Source: Lysobacterales bacterium (GTDB taxonomy: Bacteria; Pseudomonadota; Gammaproteobacteria; Xanthomonadales; SZUA-38). Taken from it: a stretch of 64,000 bases of DNA. Shown in pieces: positions 46,808-55,179 of this stretch. A program made the translations under genes and the position numbers. The notes under the pieces were generated by a model. It did no database searches. It was not told the origin of the DNA and saw nothing but the letters and a program-made list of their open reading frames with translations. How positions within the stretch are numbered: the stretch's first letter is position 1; each line of letters starts with the position of its first letter. The stretch covers positions 44,637 to 108,636 of the forward strand of contig JANQOZ010000017.1 in the NCBI GenBank assembly GCA_028285525.1. Reading direction: 5' to 3'.

Positions 46808-47836
46808 CTAGCTGCGGCAGAAAAGATAGTGGCCTACCAGCCACTCCTGACCGTCATTAAACCCGAAGAGCTCGGCACAGGCCATAAAAAAGATTCGCCA
46901 GCGCTGAATCCAAAGGTCGACGTTTGCCTCGCCGTATACCGGCGCAAATACCTCAGCGATCTCGCTGCGGTGGCGATCCATGTTCTCCAGCCAATGGTTG
47001 GACGTCTTCTCGTAGTGCTGCCCCGACATGCGCCACTGGCGCTCGATGCTCAGGTGCTCCTGGAAGTACAGCAACGTGTCGGCCGCCGGCATCAGGCCGC
47101 CGGTGAAAAAGTACCGGCCCATCCAGTCGTCTTTCCCCTCCACTTCGAAGGGGTACATGGCCTCCCGGTGACAGAAGATGTGCACGAACAGCTTGCCGCC
47201 GGGCTTGAGCCACGTGTGAATGTTCTGAAGCAGGTGACGGTAGTTGCGCATGTGCTCAAACATCTCGACCGATACCACCCGGTCGAACTTGGCGTCCAGC
47301 TTGAGCTCGGCGACGTTGGCGGTGATCACCTCAACGTTGTCCAGAGACCGCTCGGCGGCCTGTGCGAGGATGTATTCGCGCTGGGGAGCACTGTTGGAAA
47401 CGGCGGTGATTTTGGCCTTCGGGTAATGCTCCGCCATCCACAGGGTCAGCGAGCCCCACCCACAGCCCAGCTCAAGGATTCGCTGGCCGTCAGCCAGCTC
47501 GGCGCGCTCGCAGGTCAGGGCGAGCATCGCTTCCTCGGCCTGGTCGAGGGTGGTCACGCCGGGCGGGTAGTAGCAGCTCGAGTACTTGAGTCGCTTGCCC
47601 AGGCACCGCACAAAAAACCCTGGCGGAACCTCATAGTGCTGTTCGTTGGCCGCATCGGTGTGGATGGCCACCGGGCTTTCGCGCAGCTCGGTCAGCACTT
47701 CGCTGAACCGTTCGTGGCGCTTAATGGCGTCGTGGGCAAACTCTTTTCGAAGCCGTTTGCGATTGAGTCGGTTGATGCCGTAACGAATCAGCGGATCGGG
47801 AATCCAGCCTTTCTCGGCCCAGGCGATGGTGCTCAT
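46808..47836 (-). CDS. cyclopropane-fatty-acid-synthase-like methyltransferase (second copy)
   Basis: 342 residues. SAM-binding motif ILELGCGWGSLTLWMAEHYP near 120, VVSVEMFEHMRNYRHLLQN near 190, and GGKLFVHIFCHREAMYPF. It resembles cyclopropane synthase but is shorter at the N-terminus and differs from the copy at 48381-49643. In the same operon this suggests two distinct methyl-transfer steps on acyl chains. Coupled by ATGA to the DUF2878 gene. Confidence 0.82.
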   Translation of the reverse strand: MSTIAWAEKGWIPDPLIRYGINRLNRKRLRKEFAHDAIKRHERFSEVLTELRESPVAIHTDAANEQHYEVPPGFFVRCLGKRLKYSSCYYPPGVTTLDQAEEAMLALTCERAELADGQRILELGCGWGSLTLWMAEHYPKAKITAVSNSAPQREYILAQAAERSLDNVEVITANVAELKLDAKFDRVVSVEMFEHMRNYRHLLQNIHTWLKPGGKLFVHIFCHREAMYPFEVEGKDDWMGRYFFTGGLMPAADTLLYFQEHLSIERQWRMSGQHYEKTSNHWLENMDRHRSEIAEVFAPVYGEANVDLWIQRWRIFFMACAELFGFNDGQEWLVGHYLFCRS

Positions 47837-48384
47837 GTCGCCACCGCTGCCGGCGCGTCGCCCGCTGGGCGGGTGTCAAAATAGCTCGCGAGCTTGAGCA
47901 GGGCCGGCGTGAGAGCCGCCCATGCGACCCCGATCACGCCGTAGGCGAGTAGCACTTTGTCGGGATTGATGAACGCCGCGTCCCAGGCTGAGGCGGCGAT
48001 CCAGTAGGCGAAGGGTCCGCCGATGGCACCGAAGACCACTGCCAGCAGCGTTTTGCCTTTCAGCCACGCCATGGAGTGGTTCAGCGTCAGCGCAAACGAG
48101 ACCCACATCGCCCAGATCCAGACCGGCGCAAGCTGCTCGCTCGGGACGGGCGTAGCGAAGGTCAGCAGCCCGAGCTGGACGTACATCGTGTCGACCACAA
48201 TCCCCAGAATCAGGACCACGGCCAGAAGCTTGAGGTCAGCCGCGGCGCTGTGCGAGCGGGTCATCTCCCACACGGCAAACAGCGCGACGGCGACAATGCC
48301 TAGCCACCAGTAGCCATGCGCACCGCCCCAGACGCAGGCGATCCAGCAGATTTGAAAAGCAACAAAATTCAGAAAAACGTTCAT
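47833..48384 (-). CDS. DUF2878 membrane protein
   Basis: 183 residues from ATG at 48384; the longer frame runs through the previous gene. Five or six transmembrane helices (NFVAFQICWIACVWGGAHGY at the start, LNHSMAWLKGKTLLAVVFGA in the middle). This fits DUF2878, often encoded beside cyclopropane-synthase and DUF1365 genes. Function unknown. Start and stop overlap both neighbours by four bases. Confidence 0.78.
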   Translation of the reverse strand: MNVFLNFVAFQICWIACVWGGAHGYWWLGIVAVALFAVWEMTRSHSAAADLKLLAVVLILGIVVDTMYVQLGLLTFATPVPSEQLAPVWIWAMWVSFALTLNHSMAWLKGKTLLAVVFGAIGGPFAYWIAASAWDAAFINPDKVLLAYGVIGVAWAALTPALLKLASYFDTRPAGDAPAAVAT

Positions 48385-49643
48385 AGAGCCGGTACCAGTG
48401 ATTCGCGGCGTGAGCCGGGTTTCGTGAGCAGCATCTGCGCGTTGCCGATGGAGCGTTCGAGAAAACCGCCCTCGCAATAACACAGGTAGTACTCCCACAT
48501 GCGGATAAAGGTTTCGGGGTATCCCATCTGGCGGACCTCATCCAGGCGGTTCAGGAAACGGCGGCGCCACTCCCGCAGCGTCAGCGCATAGCTGGGTCCG
48601 ATGTCCTCCAGATGAAACAGGCGCAGATCGGACGCTCGGGCGACCGCGCTGCAGATCGCGTTGATCGACGGGATAAAGCTGCCGGGGAAGATATAGCGCT
48701 GAATAAAGTCGACGCCGCGAATCGCCTGGTCGTAAAGCTGGTCCTGGATCGTGATCGCCTGCAGCAGAAACATGCCGTCGGGCTTGAGCAGCGCGGCACA
48801 CTGCCGGATGTAGGTGTCGAGATAGTGATGGCCCACCGCCTCGATCATTTCGATCGACACGAGCTTGTCGTACTGGCCGTCCAGGTCGCGGTAGTCCTTT
48901 TTTAGCAGGGTGATCTGATCGGTCAGCCCGGCTTCTTCGATACGACGCTTCGCCTGGTCGTGCTGCTCCTGGGAGATGGTGGTGGTCGTCACGTGACAGC
49001 CGTAGCGGCTGGCGGCAAAAATCGCAAAGCCCCCCCAGCCCGTGCCGATCTCCAGCACGTTATCGCCGGGCTGAAGTTCGAGCTTGCGGCAGATCCGATC
49101 GAGCTTGTGATCTGACGCCGTCTCCAGGGTCTCACCCGGGTCCCGGTAAACCGCGCTGGAGTACATCATGTTGCTGTCCAGGAACAGGGCAAAGAAATCG
49201 TTGCCGAGATCGTAGTGCGCGGCAATGTTCCTGGCGCTGCCGTCCTTGGTGTTGCGATTGCGCTTGTGCAGCCACTGAAGCACCGGCGCGCTGAGCCGGG
49301 CAAGGCCGCGCTGCATCTGGTTCATGGTGTCCTTGTTGCGAACAAATACGCGGATAACCGCCGTCAGATCCTCGGCTTCCCAGTGGCCTTCCATGTACGA
49401 CTCGCCGGCGCCGACCGTGCCACCAAACGCGATGAAGCGGTAAAGCTTCGGATCGAGCACGATCACGCGGGCGCGCAGTTCCGGCGGCGCCTGGTCGTCA
49501 CCGAACTGGTATTCGCTGCCGCCCTCCACCAGCGTGACCTGGCCGTGCTCGAGCTTCGCGAAGCGCTTGAACAGCTGTTGACGCAGCCACTGGGTCGTGA
49601 AGGAGCCGGAGTCGGGTTGGATGCTGGTTTTGCTGCTGGTCAT
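48381..49643 (-). CDS. cfa: cyclopropane-fatty-acyl-phospholipid synthase family methyltransferase
   Basis: 420 residues; start at MTSSKTSIQPDSGSFTTQWL. Features: AAHYDLGNDFFALFLDSNMM, SAM motif VLEIGTGWGGFAIFAASRYG, TISQEQHDQAKRRIEEAGL, SIEMIEAVGHHYLDTYIRQC and IQRYIFPGSFIPS, with the usual C-terminal RMWEYYLCYCEGGFLERSIG. It adds a methylene or methyl carbon from S-adenosylmethionine to unsaturated acyl chains of membrane phospholipids. Operon partners (desaturase, FAD enzyme) point to a more elaborate product than plain cyclopropane. Confidence 0.88.
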   Translation of the reverse strand: MTSSKTSIQPDSGSFTTQWLRQQLFKRFAKLEHGQVTLVEGGSEYQFGDDQAPPELRARVIVLDPKLYRFIAFGGTVGAGESYMEGHWEAEDLTAVIRVFVRNKDTMNQMQRGLARLSAPVLQWLHKRNRNTKDGSARNIAAHYDLGNDFFALFLDSNMMYSSAVYRDPGETLETASDHKLDRICRKLELQPGDNVLEIGTGWGGFAIFAASRYGCHVTTTTISQEQHDQAKRRIEEAGLTDQITLLKKDYRDLDGQYDKLVSIEMIEAVGHHYLDTYIRQCAALLKPDGMFLLQAITIQDQLYDQAIRGVDFIQRYIFPGSFIPSINAICSAVARASDLRLFHLEDIGPSYALTLREWRRRFLNRLDEVRQMGYPETFIRMWEYYLCYCEGGFLERSIGNAQMLLTKPGSRRESLVPAL

Positions 49644-50404
49644 GAGTGCTGCGCCTTGTCTTGGGCATGCTTGGGGTGGACGTGGACGGGCACCCGCTTC
49701 AGCCATAGCTTGAGGGCCTGCCAGTGAATCGCCGACACCACCTGGCCGCACATCAGCGGGTAGCGAAGCAGGCAGCGATTGAGGTTTGATCGGGTCACGG
49801 GCAGCCGTTTCAGCACCATCGTGGCGTCAAATTCATTGTCCGTTCCGTCCGTCACTTCCATGTGAATAACGTGGTTTCGCTCAGGCGTTGTGAAGCGCCA
49901 CCGATAGTGGCGCTCCATGCCGATAAACGGTGAAACGTGGAACTGCTTATCGAAGGAAAAGTCCGCCGTGCGCGCTGCGGCGTCGCCGAGCGGCAGCACA
50001 TACTGATGGCGTTCCTTCCAGGGTGTATTGGTGATCTCAGCAACGATCGTGTGGAGCGTTTCGCCGTCTTCCTCGAAGCAGTAGTAGAACGACACCGGGT
50101 TGAAGCAGTGCCCGAGGTAGCGCAGGTGGGTCAGCATCCGCACCGGTCCCCGGGGTGGGGTGCAGCCTTCGTCGGCAATGCGCTGCAGCACCGCAGATTT
50201 CAGGTCGCCGTCCTGGCCCAGGTAATCGCTGCGACGGAAGCAGGCGAGGTTAAATCGCTCGCGGGAAAACCAGCGAGACAGGCGCATGACGGCATCGATC
50301 TCGTCGAGATCGAGGTAGAGCTGAAACAGCTGGTAGCGGAAGCTGTGGGCCGCCGGCTGATAGCGCCGATGGCGAACGTAGCCGCGGTAGATGGCGCTAT
50401 GCAT
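49640..50404 (-). CDS. DUF1365 domain protein
   Basis: 254 residues from ATG at 50404 (MHSAIYRGYVRHRRYQPAAH). Hallmarks: HSFRYQLFQLYLDLDEID, LTHLRYLGHCFNPVSFYYCF, EITNTPWKERHQYVLPL and FHVSPFIGMERHYRWRFT. DUF1365 is regularly found with FAD-dependent oxidoreductases and cyclopropane synthases; function unproven. It overlaps its two neighbours by 8 and 4 bases. Confidence 0.85.
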   Translation of the reverse strand: MHSAIYRGYVRHRRYQPAAHSFRYQLFQLYLDLDEIDAVMRLSRWFSRERFNLACFRRSDYLGQDGDLKSAVLQRIADEGCTPPRGPVRMLTHLRYLGHCFNPVSFYYCFEEDGETLHTIVAEITNTPWKERHQYVLPLGDAAARTADFSFDKQFHVSPFIGMERHYRWRFTTPERNHVIHMEVTDGTDNEFDATMVLKRLPVTRSNLNRCLLRYPLMCGQVVSAIHWQALKLWLKRVPVHVHPKHAQDKAQHS

Positions 50405-51647
50405 GCAGCGACTCCCGAACCGCGGACGCGGCGTTGAGGCCGCTGACCACGCCGTCCTCGTGGAAGCCCCAGCCCTGCCAGGCGCCGCAGTAAAAGGTGC
50501 TGCTGCGGCCGTTGAGCGCTTTGGCACGCGCCTGCGCCGCCACCGACTCCCGCGTGTAGACCGGGTGGTGATACTGCATGCGGGCGAGGATCTTGTCGGG
50601 GTCGATCTGATCGGTCTGGTTGAGGGTTACGCAGAAGGTCACCGGTGCTTCCAGCCGCTGGAGGATGTTCATATTGTAGGTCACGGTGCAGGATTTGCTG
50701 GCCGTGGTGTCCACCCTGGCGTTCCAGGCCGCCCACGCCGGTCGGCGGCGCGGCAGCAGCCGCTCGTCGGTGTGGAGCACCGTGTCGTTGCTCTGGTAGG
50801 GGATAGCGCCGAGCACCTCCCGCTCTTCGTCGCTGGGGTCCGCCAGCAGCGCCAGCGCCTGGTCGCTGTGGCAGGCGAACACCACCCGGTCTCCCTGCCA
50901 GCTGCCGTTGGCCGTTTTGATCTCAACGCGGGAGCCTGTCCGCCGAACCTCGTGGACCGGGCAGCTCAGTTCCACCGAGGCTTCGAGACGCTCGATCAGC
51001 GCCTCAACATAGCTGGCCGAGCCGCCGCGGACGACGCGCCATTGCGGTCGTCCCTTCAGCTGCAGCATCTGGTGGTGGTGAAAAAACTGGACCATGTAGC
51101 GCATGGGGAACTGCATGATCTGTTCCGGCGGCGCTGACCACAGCGCTGACGCCATCGGGATCAGATGATCATTGATGAAAGCGGCGCTGTAGCCTTCGGA
51201 TTCCAGGTATTGGCCTGTGCTGGGACCCGGGTCGTCGCTTTCCAGCAGCGACGGTGCGGCTCGATAAAAGCGCCTGATGTCGGACAGCATGCGCCAGAAC
51301 GCTGGTCTCACCACGTTCCGCTTCTGGCAGAACAGCGTCGGAATCGAGGTCGCGTTGTACTCCAGGCCGCTCTGCGCGTTGCTGACCGAAAAGCTCATCT
51401 CGGTATCCAGCAGGGGAACGTTGAGCTCCTCCAGCATCGCGGTGAAGTTGGGGTAGTTCAGATGGTTGCAAACGATAAAGCCGGAGTCGACGCGGTAGGT
51501 GCGTTCACCGATTTCCAGGGTGTGGGTATGGGTGTGACCACCCGCGTAGTCGGCCTGCTCAAAAACGGTGACTTCGCCCTCGCGATCGAGCGCGCGAGCC
51601 GCCACGAGGCCAGAAACCCCGGCGCCGATCACCGCGATGCGGCTCAT
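50397..51647 (-). CDS. FAD-dependent amine-oxidase-like oxidoreductase of the lipid operon
   Basis: 416 residues; start at MSRIAVIGAGVSGLVAARAL, which is the dinucleotide-binding motif. GGHTHTHTLEIGERTYRVDSGF (in part GGHTHTHTLEIGERTYRVDS) and GAWQGWGFHEDGVVSGLNAA, the C-terminal FAD contact, fit the flavin amine-oxidase/desaturase superfamily. Probably oxidises an acyl or polyprenoid chain. Four-base overlap with the desaturase stop; 8-base overlap with DUF1365. Confidence 0.85.
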   Translation of the reverse strand: MSRIAVIGAGVSGLVAARALDREGEVTVFEQADYAGGHTHTHTLEIGERTYRVDSGFIVCNHLNYPNFTAMLEELNVPLLDTEMSFSVSNAQSGLEYNATSIPTLFCQKRNVVRPAFWRMLSDIRRFYRAAPSLLESDDPGPSTGQYLESEGYSAAFINDHLIPMASALWSAPPEQIMQFPMRYMVQFFHHHQMLQLKGRPQWRVVRGGSASYVEALIERLEASVELSCPVHEVRRTGSRVEIKTANGSWQGDRVVFACHSDQALALLADPSDEEREVLGAIPYQSNDTVLHTDERLLPRRRPAWAAWNARVDTTASKSCTVTYNMNILQRLEAPVTFCVTLNQTDQIDPDKILARMQYHHPVYTRESVAAQARAKALNGRSSTFYCGAWQGWGFHEDGVVSGLNAASAVRESLHA

Positions 51648-52657
51648 GAGTCGGAATGGTTTACCGGGTTGTTCGGCGTTGGGTTCGCCGCTTGATCGTT
51701 CGGTCGGTCTTTGGTCTGGCCCTGGGATCTTCCCTGGGCGAGCACTCGCTCCGGCACCGGTCGGATGTCCCAGATCAAACCGACGGCCGCCATCAGCCGA
51801 AGCAGGTAATAGGTGATGTCGTATTCCCACCAGTAAAAGCCCTGGCGTGCTGAGGCCGGGTAGCGGTGGTGGTTGTTGTGCCAGCCCTCGCCGAGCGTGA
51901 TAAGCGCCAGCAGCGCGTTGTTGCGGGAGGTATCGCCGGTCTCGTAGCGCCGGCGGCCGAAGCGGTGGGCGAGGGAATTGATGGTAAACGTCCCGTGGTA
52001 CAGCGCCACCGTCGACACAAAAAATCCCCAGATCAGCATCTGCGCGGCGGAGGTTCCCGAAGCCGGGAATTGCTCTGCGACCCAGCCGCCGAAAAAGAAC
52101 AGGGAGACGGCGAGCAACACGGGCACGAGCAGATCGTAGCTGTCGAGGGCGCGCAGCTCCGGGAATTTTGCCCAGTCGCGCACTCGCTCCTGCCGCGTTG
52201 CAAAGTTTTCCTGCTGTAGAAACCACAGCACGTGAGACCGCCAGAAGCCGGAGTTGGGCGAATGGGGGTCGAGTTCGGTATCGCTGTGGCGGTGATGACC
52301 TCGGTGATGAGCAGCCCACCACATCGGGCCGCGCTGGACCGACGAGGAACCGATCACCGCAAAAATAAACTGCACCAGACGGCTGGTTTTAAACGCGCGG
52401 TGCGAAAAGTAGCGGTGGTAAAAGCCCGTGATGGCAAACATGCGGATCAGGTAAAGCGCGATGGCGACCCCCACTGCGATCGGGCTGACGCCTACCCAAA
52501 ATACACCGAAACACATCAGGTGCATGCCGATAAAAGGCAGGATGCGCACGTAGTCGATGCCCTCTTTCGGGTTGTCGACCACCGAGTTGGAATCTATCCA
52601 GAGAATCAGCGTCCGCCACCATGGGCGGGCGCCGCGCGTGTTCACCGATGTCCCCAT
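51644..52657 (-). CDS. membrane fatty acid desaturase
   Basis: 337 residues, first gene of the lipid operon. The three histidine boxes are present: HRYFSH (about 81), HRGHHRHSD (about 118) and GEGWHNNHHRYPASARQG (about 258), the acyl-CoA/acyl-lipid delta-9 type. Four transmembrane helices. AAGGAA seven bases before the ATG gives a strong ribosome site. It would create the double bond that the downstream methyltransferases modify. The C-terminal 40 residues are low-complexity Gln/Asn/Pro. Confidence 0.92.
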   Translation of the reverse strand: MGTSVNTRGARPWWRTLILWIDSNSVVDNPKEGIDYVRILPFIGMHLMCFGVFWVGVSPIAVGVAIALYLIRMFAITGFYHRYFSHRAFKTSRLVQFIFAVIGSSSVQRGPMWWAAHHRGHHRHSDTELDPHSPNSGFWRSHVLWFLQQENFATRQERVRDWAKFPELRALDSYDLLVPVLLAVSLFFFGGWVAEQFPASGTSAAQMLIWGFFVSTVALYHGTFTINSLAHRFGRRRYETGDTSRNNALLALITLGEGWHNNHHRYPASARQGFYWWEYDITYYLLRLMAAVGLIWDIRPVPERVLAQGRSQGQTKDRPNDQAANPTPNNPVNHSDS

Positions 52658-52843
52658 ATCGTTCCTTTAGCCCGCGCGCCGTGCGCGGTCGCTCTTCCCC
52701 TCACACCCCATCAGCTTTTAGCCTGGCCGGTGACGTTGCCGTGAAACTGTGGTGGTTGGGCCATTGACATCAGCCACCGCCGCGCCGGCAGTCGTTTCCC
52801 CAAAACCGTTTCTGTAACTTCGAAAAAACCCCAAGCGGCCAGG

Positions 52844-53287
52844 CTACGGTGCCTCCACAACAATCTCTGTGTGCACCGAATTGGCAATAAAGCAGGCTTT
52901 GTGTGCGGCATGGTGCAGTTCGTCCAGCTGTTCCTGCGCTGGCGCTTCGCCGGAGAAGGTGATCTCCGGGCGCAGGACAACCCGCGTCATGGCCATGCCG
53001 CGGTCCGTTTTGCTCAGCGTGCCTTCGGCACGATCCAGGTATTTTTCGACAACCATTCCCTTGCTGGCTGCCAGATACAGAAAGGTCAGCATGTGGCACG
53101 AGGAGAGTGAGGCGGTGAAGGCTTCCTCGGGATCGACGCAGTCAGCGTTGCCGCGATAGCCCGGTGCGGCTGAGGCGTTGACGATCTGGCCGCCGGCGAG
53201 GTGCCACTCATGATCTCGGGGATACTCGGCCGGCGTAAAGGCACTGCCGCCCAGCTCCCAGCTTACGGTCGCGGTATGGGTACTCAT
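52844..53287 (-). CDS. OsmC-family peroxiredoxin
   Basis: 147 residues. The two redox cysteines are in ASLSSCHMLTFLYLAASKG and AAHKACFIANSVHTEI, and the family Arg-Glu pair in GYRGNADCVDPEEAFTAS. OsmC/Ohr proteins reduce organic hydroperoxides with lipoylated partners. It lies just upstream (186 bases) of the lipid operon in the same direction, fitting a response to lipid peroxidation. Own transcript likely. Confidence 0.9.
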   Translation of the reverse strand: MSTHTATVSWELGGSAFTPAEYPRDHEWHLAGGQIVNASAAPGYRGNADCVDPEEAFTASLSSCHMLTFLYLAASKGMVVEKYLDRAEGTLSKTDRGMAMTRVVLRPEITFSGEAPAQEQLDELHHAAHKACFIANSVHTEIVVEAP

Positions 53288-53361
53288 GTTTCAGATCCAG
53301 CCAAAGTCCTATTGTATCGCTGCTGAGCGTCGGCGGGCCATGTCGGAAATTCCCGATAACC

Positions 53362-54384
53362 TCAGCGCCGGGAAAAAAACTGCATCAGCGCCCCGTCCGG
53401 CGTGCGGACGGTGAACAATCGAACCTGCCCGTAAGGTGCGATCGACGCGAGACCCGGATCGCCGGCCAGGGTCCACCCGCGCTCCGTGATCTGGGCCGCG
53501 GCACGCTCGGCGTCCTCAACCTCAAAGCGCACCGCGAGGATGCCGAGGTTTGGCGCGACGCAGCGATCCGCGTAGTCATTGCCGTCCAGGTCCATGACCT
53601 GGATCATTTCCATACGGCCAAACTCGCCGGCTTTCGGGTAGACGATGCTGGCCCGGTAGCGAACGCTGGTGGTCAGGTTGATGGGAATGCCCAGCGGTGT
53701 CGCCTGAGGTTCGGGTGCAACGTAGGGTTTGCCGTTGTAGAAAGTATCGAAGCCCAGCACCTCGGTAAAAAACTGATAGGCCGCGTCCCGGTCGCGAACC
53801 ATCTGCATGATATTGAACGGTCGCGTAAAGCGTTCAAACGGACCGATGGCTGCCGGCAGCGCCGGTTCGAGTCTTTCGTAGCCCTGGACCTGGACGCCAT
53901 CCGGGCCTCGATAGATTACAACCCGGAGCTTCGACTTCCCGAAGGTTAAGTCGGTAATGGGGGTTTCGGTCCACCAGCCCAGCTCGATGGCGTCGCGGTA
54001 AACCCGGTCCATATCTTTCATCCGGATCATGAGGCTGAAATAGCAGCCTGTGTCCCATGTTCGGGCTCCAGGCCTCATCGGTACCTTCGGGCCGGCGTTG
54101 TCGAACCGAACGAGCCGAACCATGCCGCTTTCGTTGCCGGCGTGTGTCAGCAGCAGGGATTCTCCCTCGGCGTTCTCCGGCAGGTTCCAGGCGGTCAGCT
54201 CGCTCCGCTGGATAGCGCCGCGGTGACGGACCTGATAATCCCCAAGCTCAGTAAAAAATGCCGCGGTACGGTCCAGATCGGACACGCTGACAACGGCTTC
54301 GCGCCAGGGGGAATTCGCGACGGGATCGACGGCGAGTGCCGGCATGGCGGCTGTTGCGGCAAGGCCGGCCAGCAGGCCGATCAT
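53362..54384 (-). CDS. exported two-domain VOC/glyoxalase-fold protein
   Basis: 340 residues from ATG at 54384 (MIGLLAGLAATAAMPALAVD, signal peptide). Two vicinal-oxygen-chelate halves: about 22-155 (WREAVVSVSDLDRTAAFFTE) and about 175-335 (FNIMQMVRDRDAAYQFFTEV, then VRFEVEDAERAAAQITERGW). Enzymes of this fold include glyoxalases and extradiol dioxygenases, but the metal ligands are not obvious. An upstream in-frame ATG at 54462 is possible. Divergent from the TetR regulator, suggesting shared control. Confidence 0.72.
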   Translation of the reverse strand: MIGLLAGLAATAAMPALAVDPVANSPWREAVVSVSDLDRTAAFFTELGDYQVRHRGAIQRSELTAWNLPENAEGESLLLTHAGNESGMVRLVRFDNAGPKVPMRPGARTWDTGCYFSLMIRMKDMDRVYRDAIELGWWTETPITDLTFGKSKLRVVIYRGPDGVQVQGYERLEPALPAAIGPFERFTRPFNIMQMVRDRDAAYQFFTEVLGFDTFYNGKPYVAPEPQATPLGIPINLTTSVRYRASIVYPKAGEFGRMEMIQVMDLDGNDYADRCVAPNLGILAVRFEVEDAERAAAQITERGWTLAGDPGLASIAPYGQVRLFTVRTPDGALMQFFSRR

Positions 54385-54479
54385 CAGTCTCAACACTTCG
54401 CTAGCAACGGGATCGCCGACATGTCTCCAAGCATAGCGCAGGGTGCTGTCCGAACCGAGCATTCCTTAGACATTGCCTG

Positions 54480-54511
54480 TTGATGACTGACTGGTCATTT
54501 AGTAAATTACT
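54480..54511 (+). promoter_or_regulatory. promoter and palindromic operators ahead of the TetR-efflux operon
   Basis: TTGATG (54480-54485), 17 bases, TAAATT (54503-54508). Two palindromes overlap it: TGACTGACTGGTCA (54484-54497, TGAC-N6-GTCA) and AGTAAATTACT (54501-54511). The -10 is close to the ATG at 54517, implying a very short leader. This is the layout of a TetR autorepressor binding its own promoter, perhaps also the divergent VOC gene. Confidence 0.5.
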
Positions 54512-54516
54512 GAACC

Positions 54517-55179
54517 ATGAGTCAGCAAGACAATCATCAGGCGGCGACCGGACCTCGTTTCAAGCGCCGCAAGGACCAGCGCCCGGAGGAGATTGCGGAG
54601 GCTGCACTGGAGGTTTTTGCCGAGCGTGGCTTTGCCGGTGCCCGGGTTTCGGACGTCGCTGAGCGGGCGGGGGTCAGCAAAGGATTGATGTACTTGTATT
54701 ACAAAACCAAGCAGGATCTCCTAAAGGCGGTCATTCGTGGCTTTATCGAGCCGCGGGTCAGGGACGTGGCGACGGCGATCGACCGCTGGGATGGTTCGGC
54801 CGCCGACTTTCTGCGCGGCCCGTTTCTCCAAACCATCAGTCAGCTTGCGACCTCCCGGGCCGTGATCATCGTCCGTCTGATGATGGCCGAAGGGCCGAAA
54901 CACCCGGATCTCACGAAGTACTACTACGATCACGTGATCACCGTGGGCCTGGGCGCCATGTCCCGGCTGCTCGACCGAGCCGTCGACCAGGGCGAATTTC
55001 GCCCGTCCGGTATCCATCGCTTCCCGCAGCTGCTGCTGGCGCCGGTGGTGATGGCCGCAGTGTGGCAAACGGTTTTCGATCGCCACCAGCCCCTTGAAGT
55101 GCACGATTTTCTCACCGCCCATATCGACACGGTTGTCAGCGCCATGACCCGGCCGGTCGGCGAGGGGAACGAGCCATGA
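54517..55179 (+). CDS. TetR/AcrR-family transcriptional regulator
   Basis: 220 residues. N-terminal HTH: RPEEIAEAALEVFAERGFAG then ARVSDVAERAGVSKGLMYLY, the classic TetR recognition helix. The ligand domain follows (LKAVIRGFIEPRVRDV to the end). First gene of the operon with the ABC exporter, so it most likely represses efflux until an inducer binds. The next gene starts inside its stop (ATGA). Confidence 0.92.
   Translation: MSQQDNHQAATGPRFKRRKDQRPEEIAEAALEVFAERGFAGARVSDVAERAGVSKGLMYLYYKTKQDLLKAVIRGFIEPRVRDVATAIDRWDGSAADFLRGPFLQTISQLATSRAVIIVRLMMAEGPKHPDLTKYYYDHVITVGLGAMSRLLDRAVDQGEFRPSGIHRFPQLLLAPVVMAAVWQTVFDRHQPLEVHDFLTAHIDTVVSAMTRPVGEGNEP

Noticed and set aside
52658..52843. RpoE/ChrR-type promoter ahead of the desaturase operon
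   Set aside because: I looked for a TGATC-type -35 with a correctly spaced -10 on the minus strand and found none convincing.
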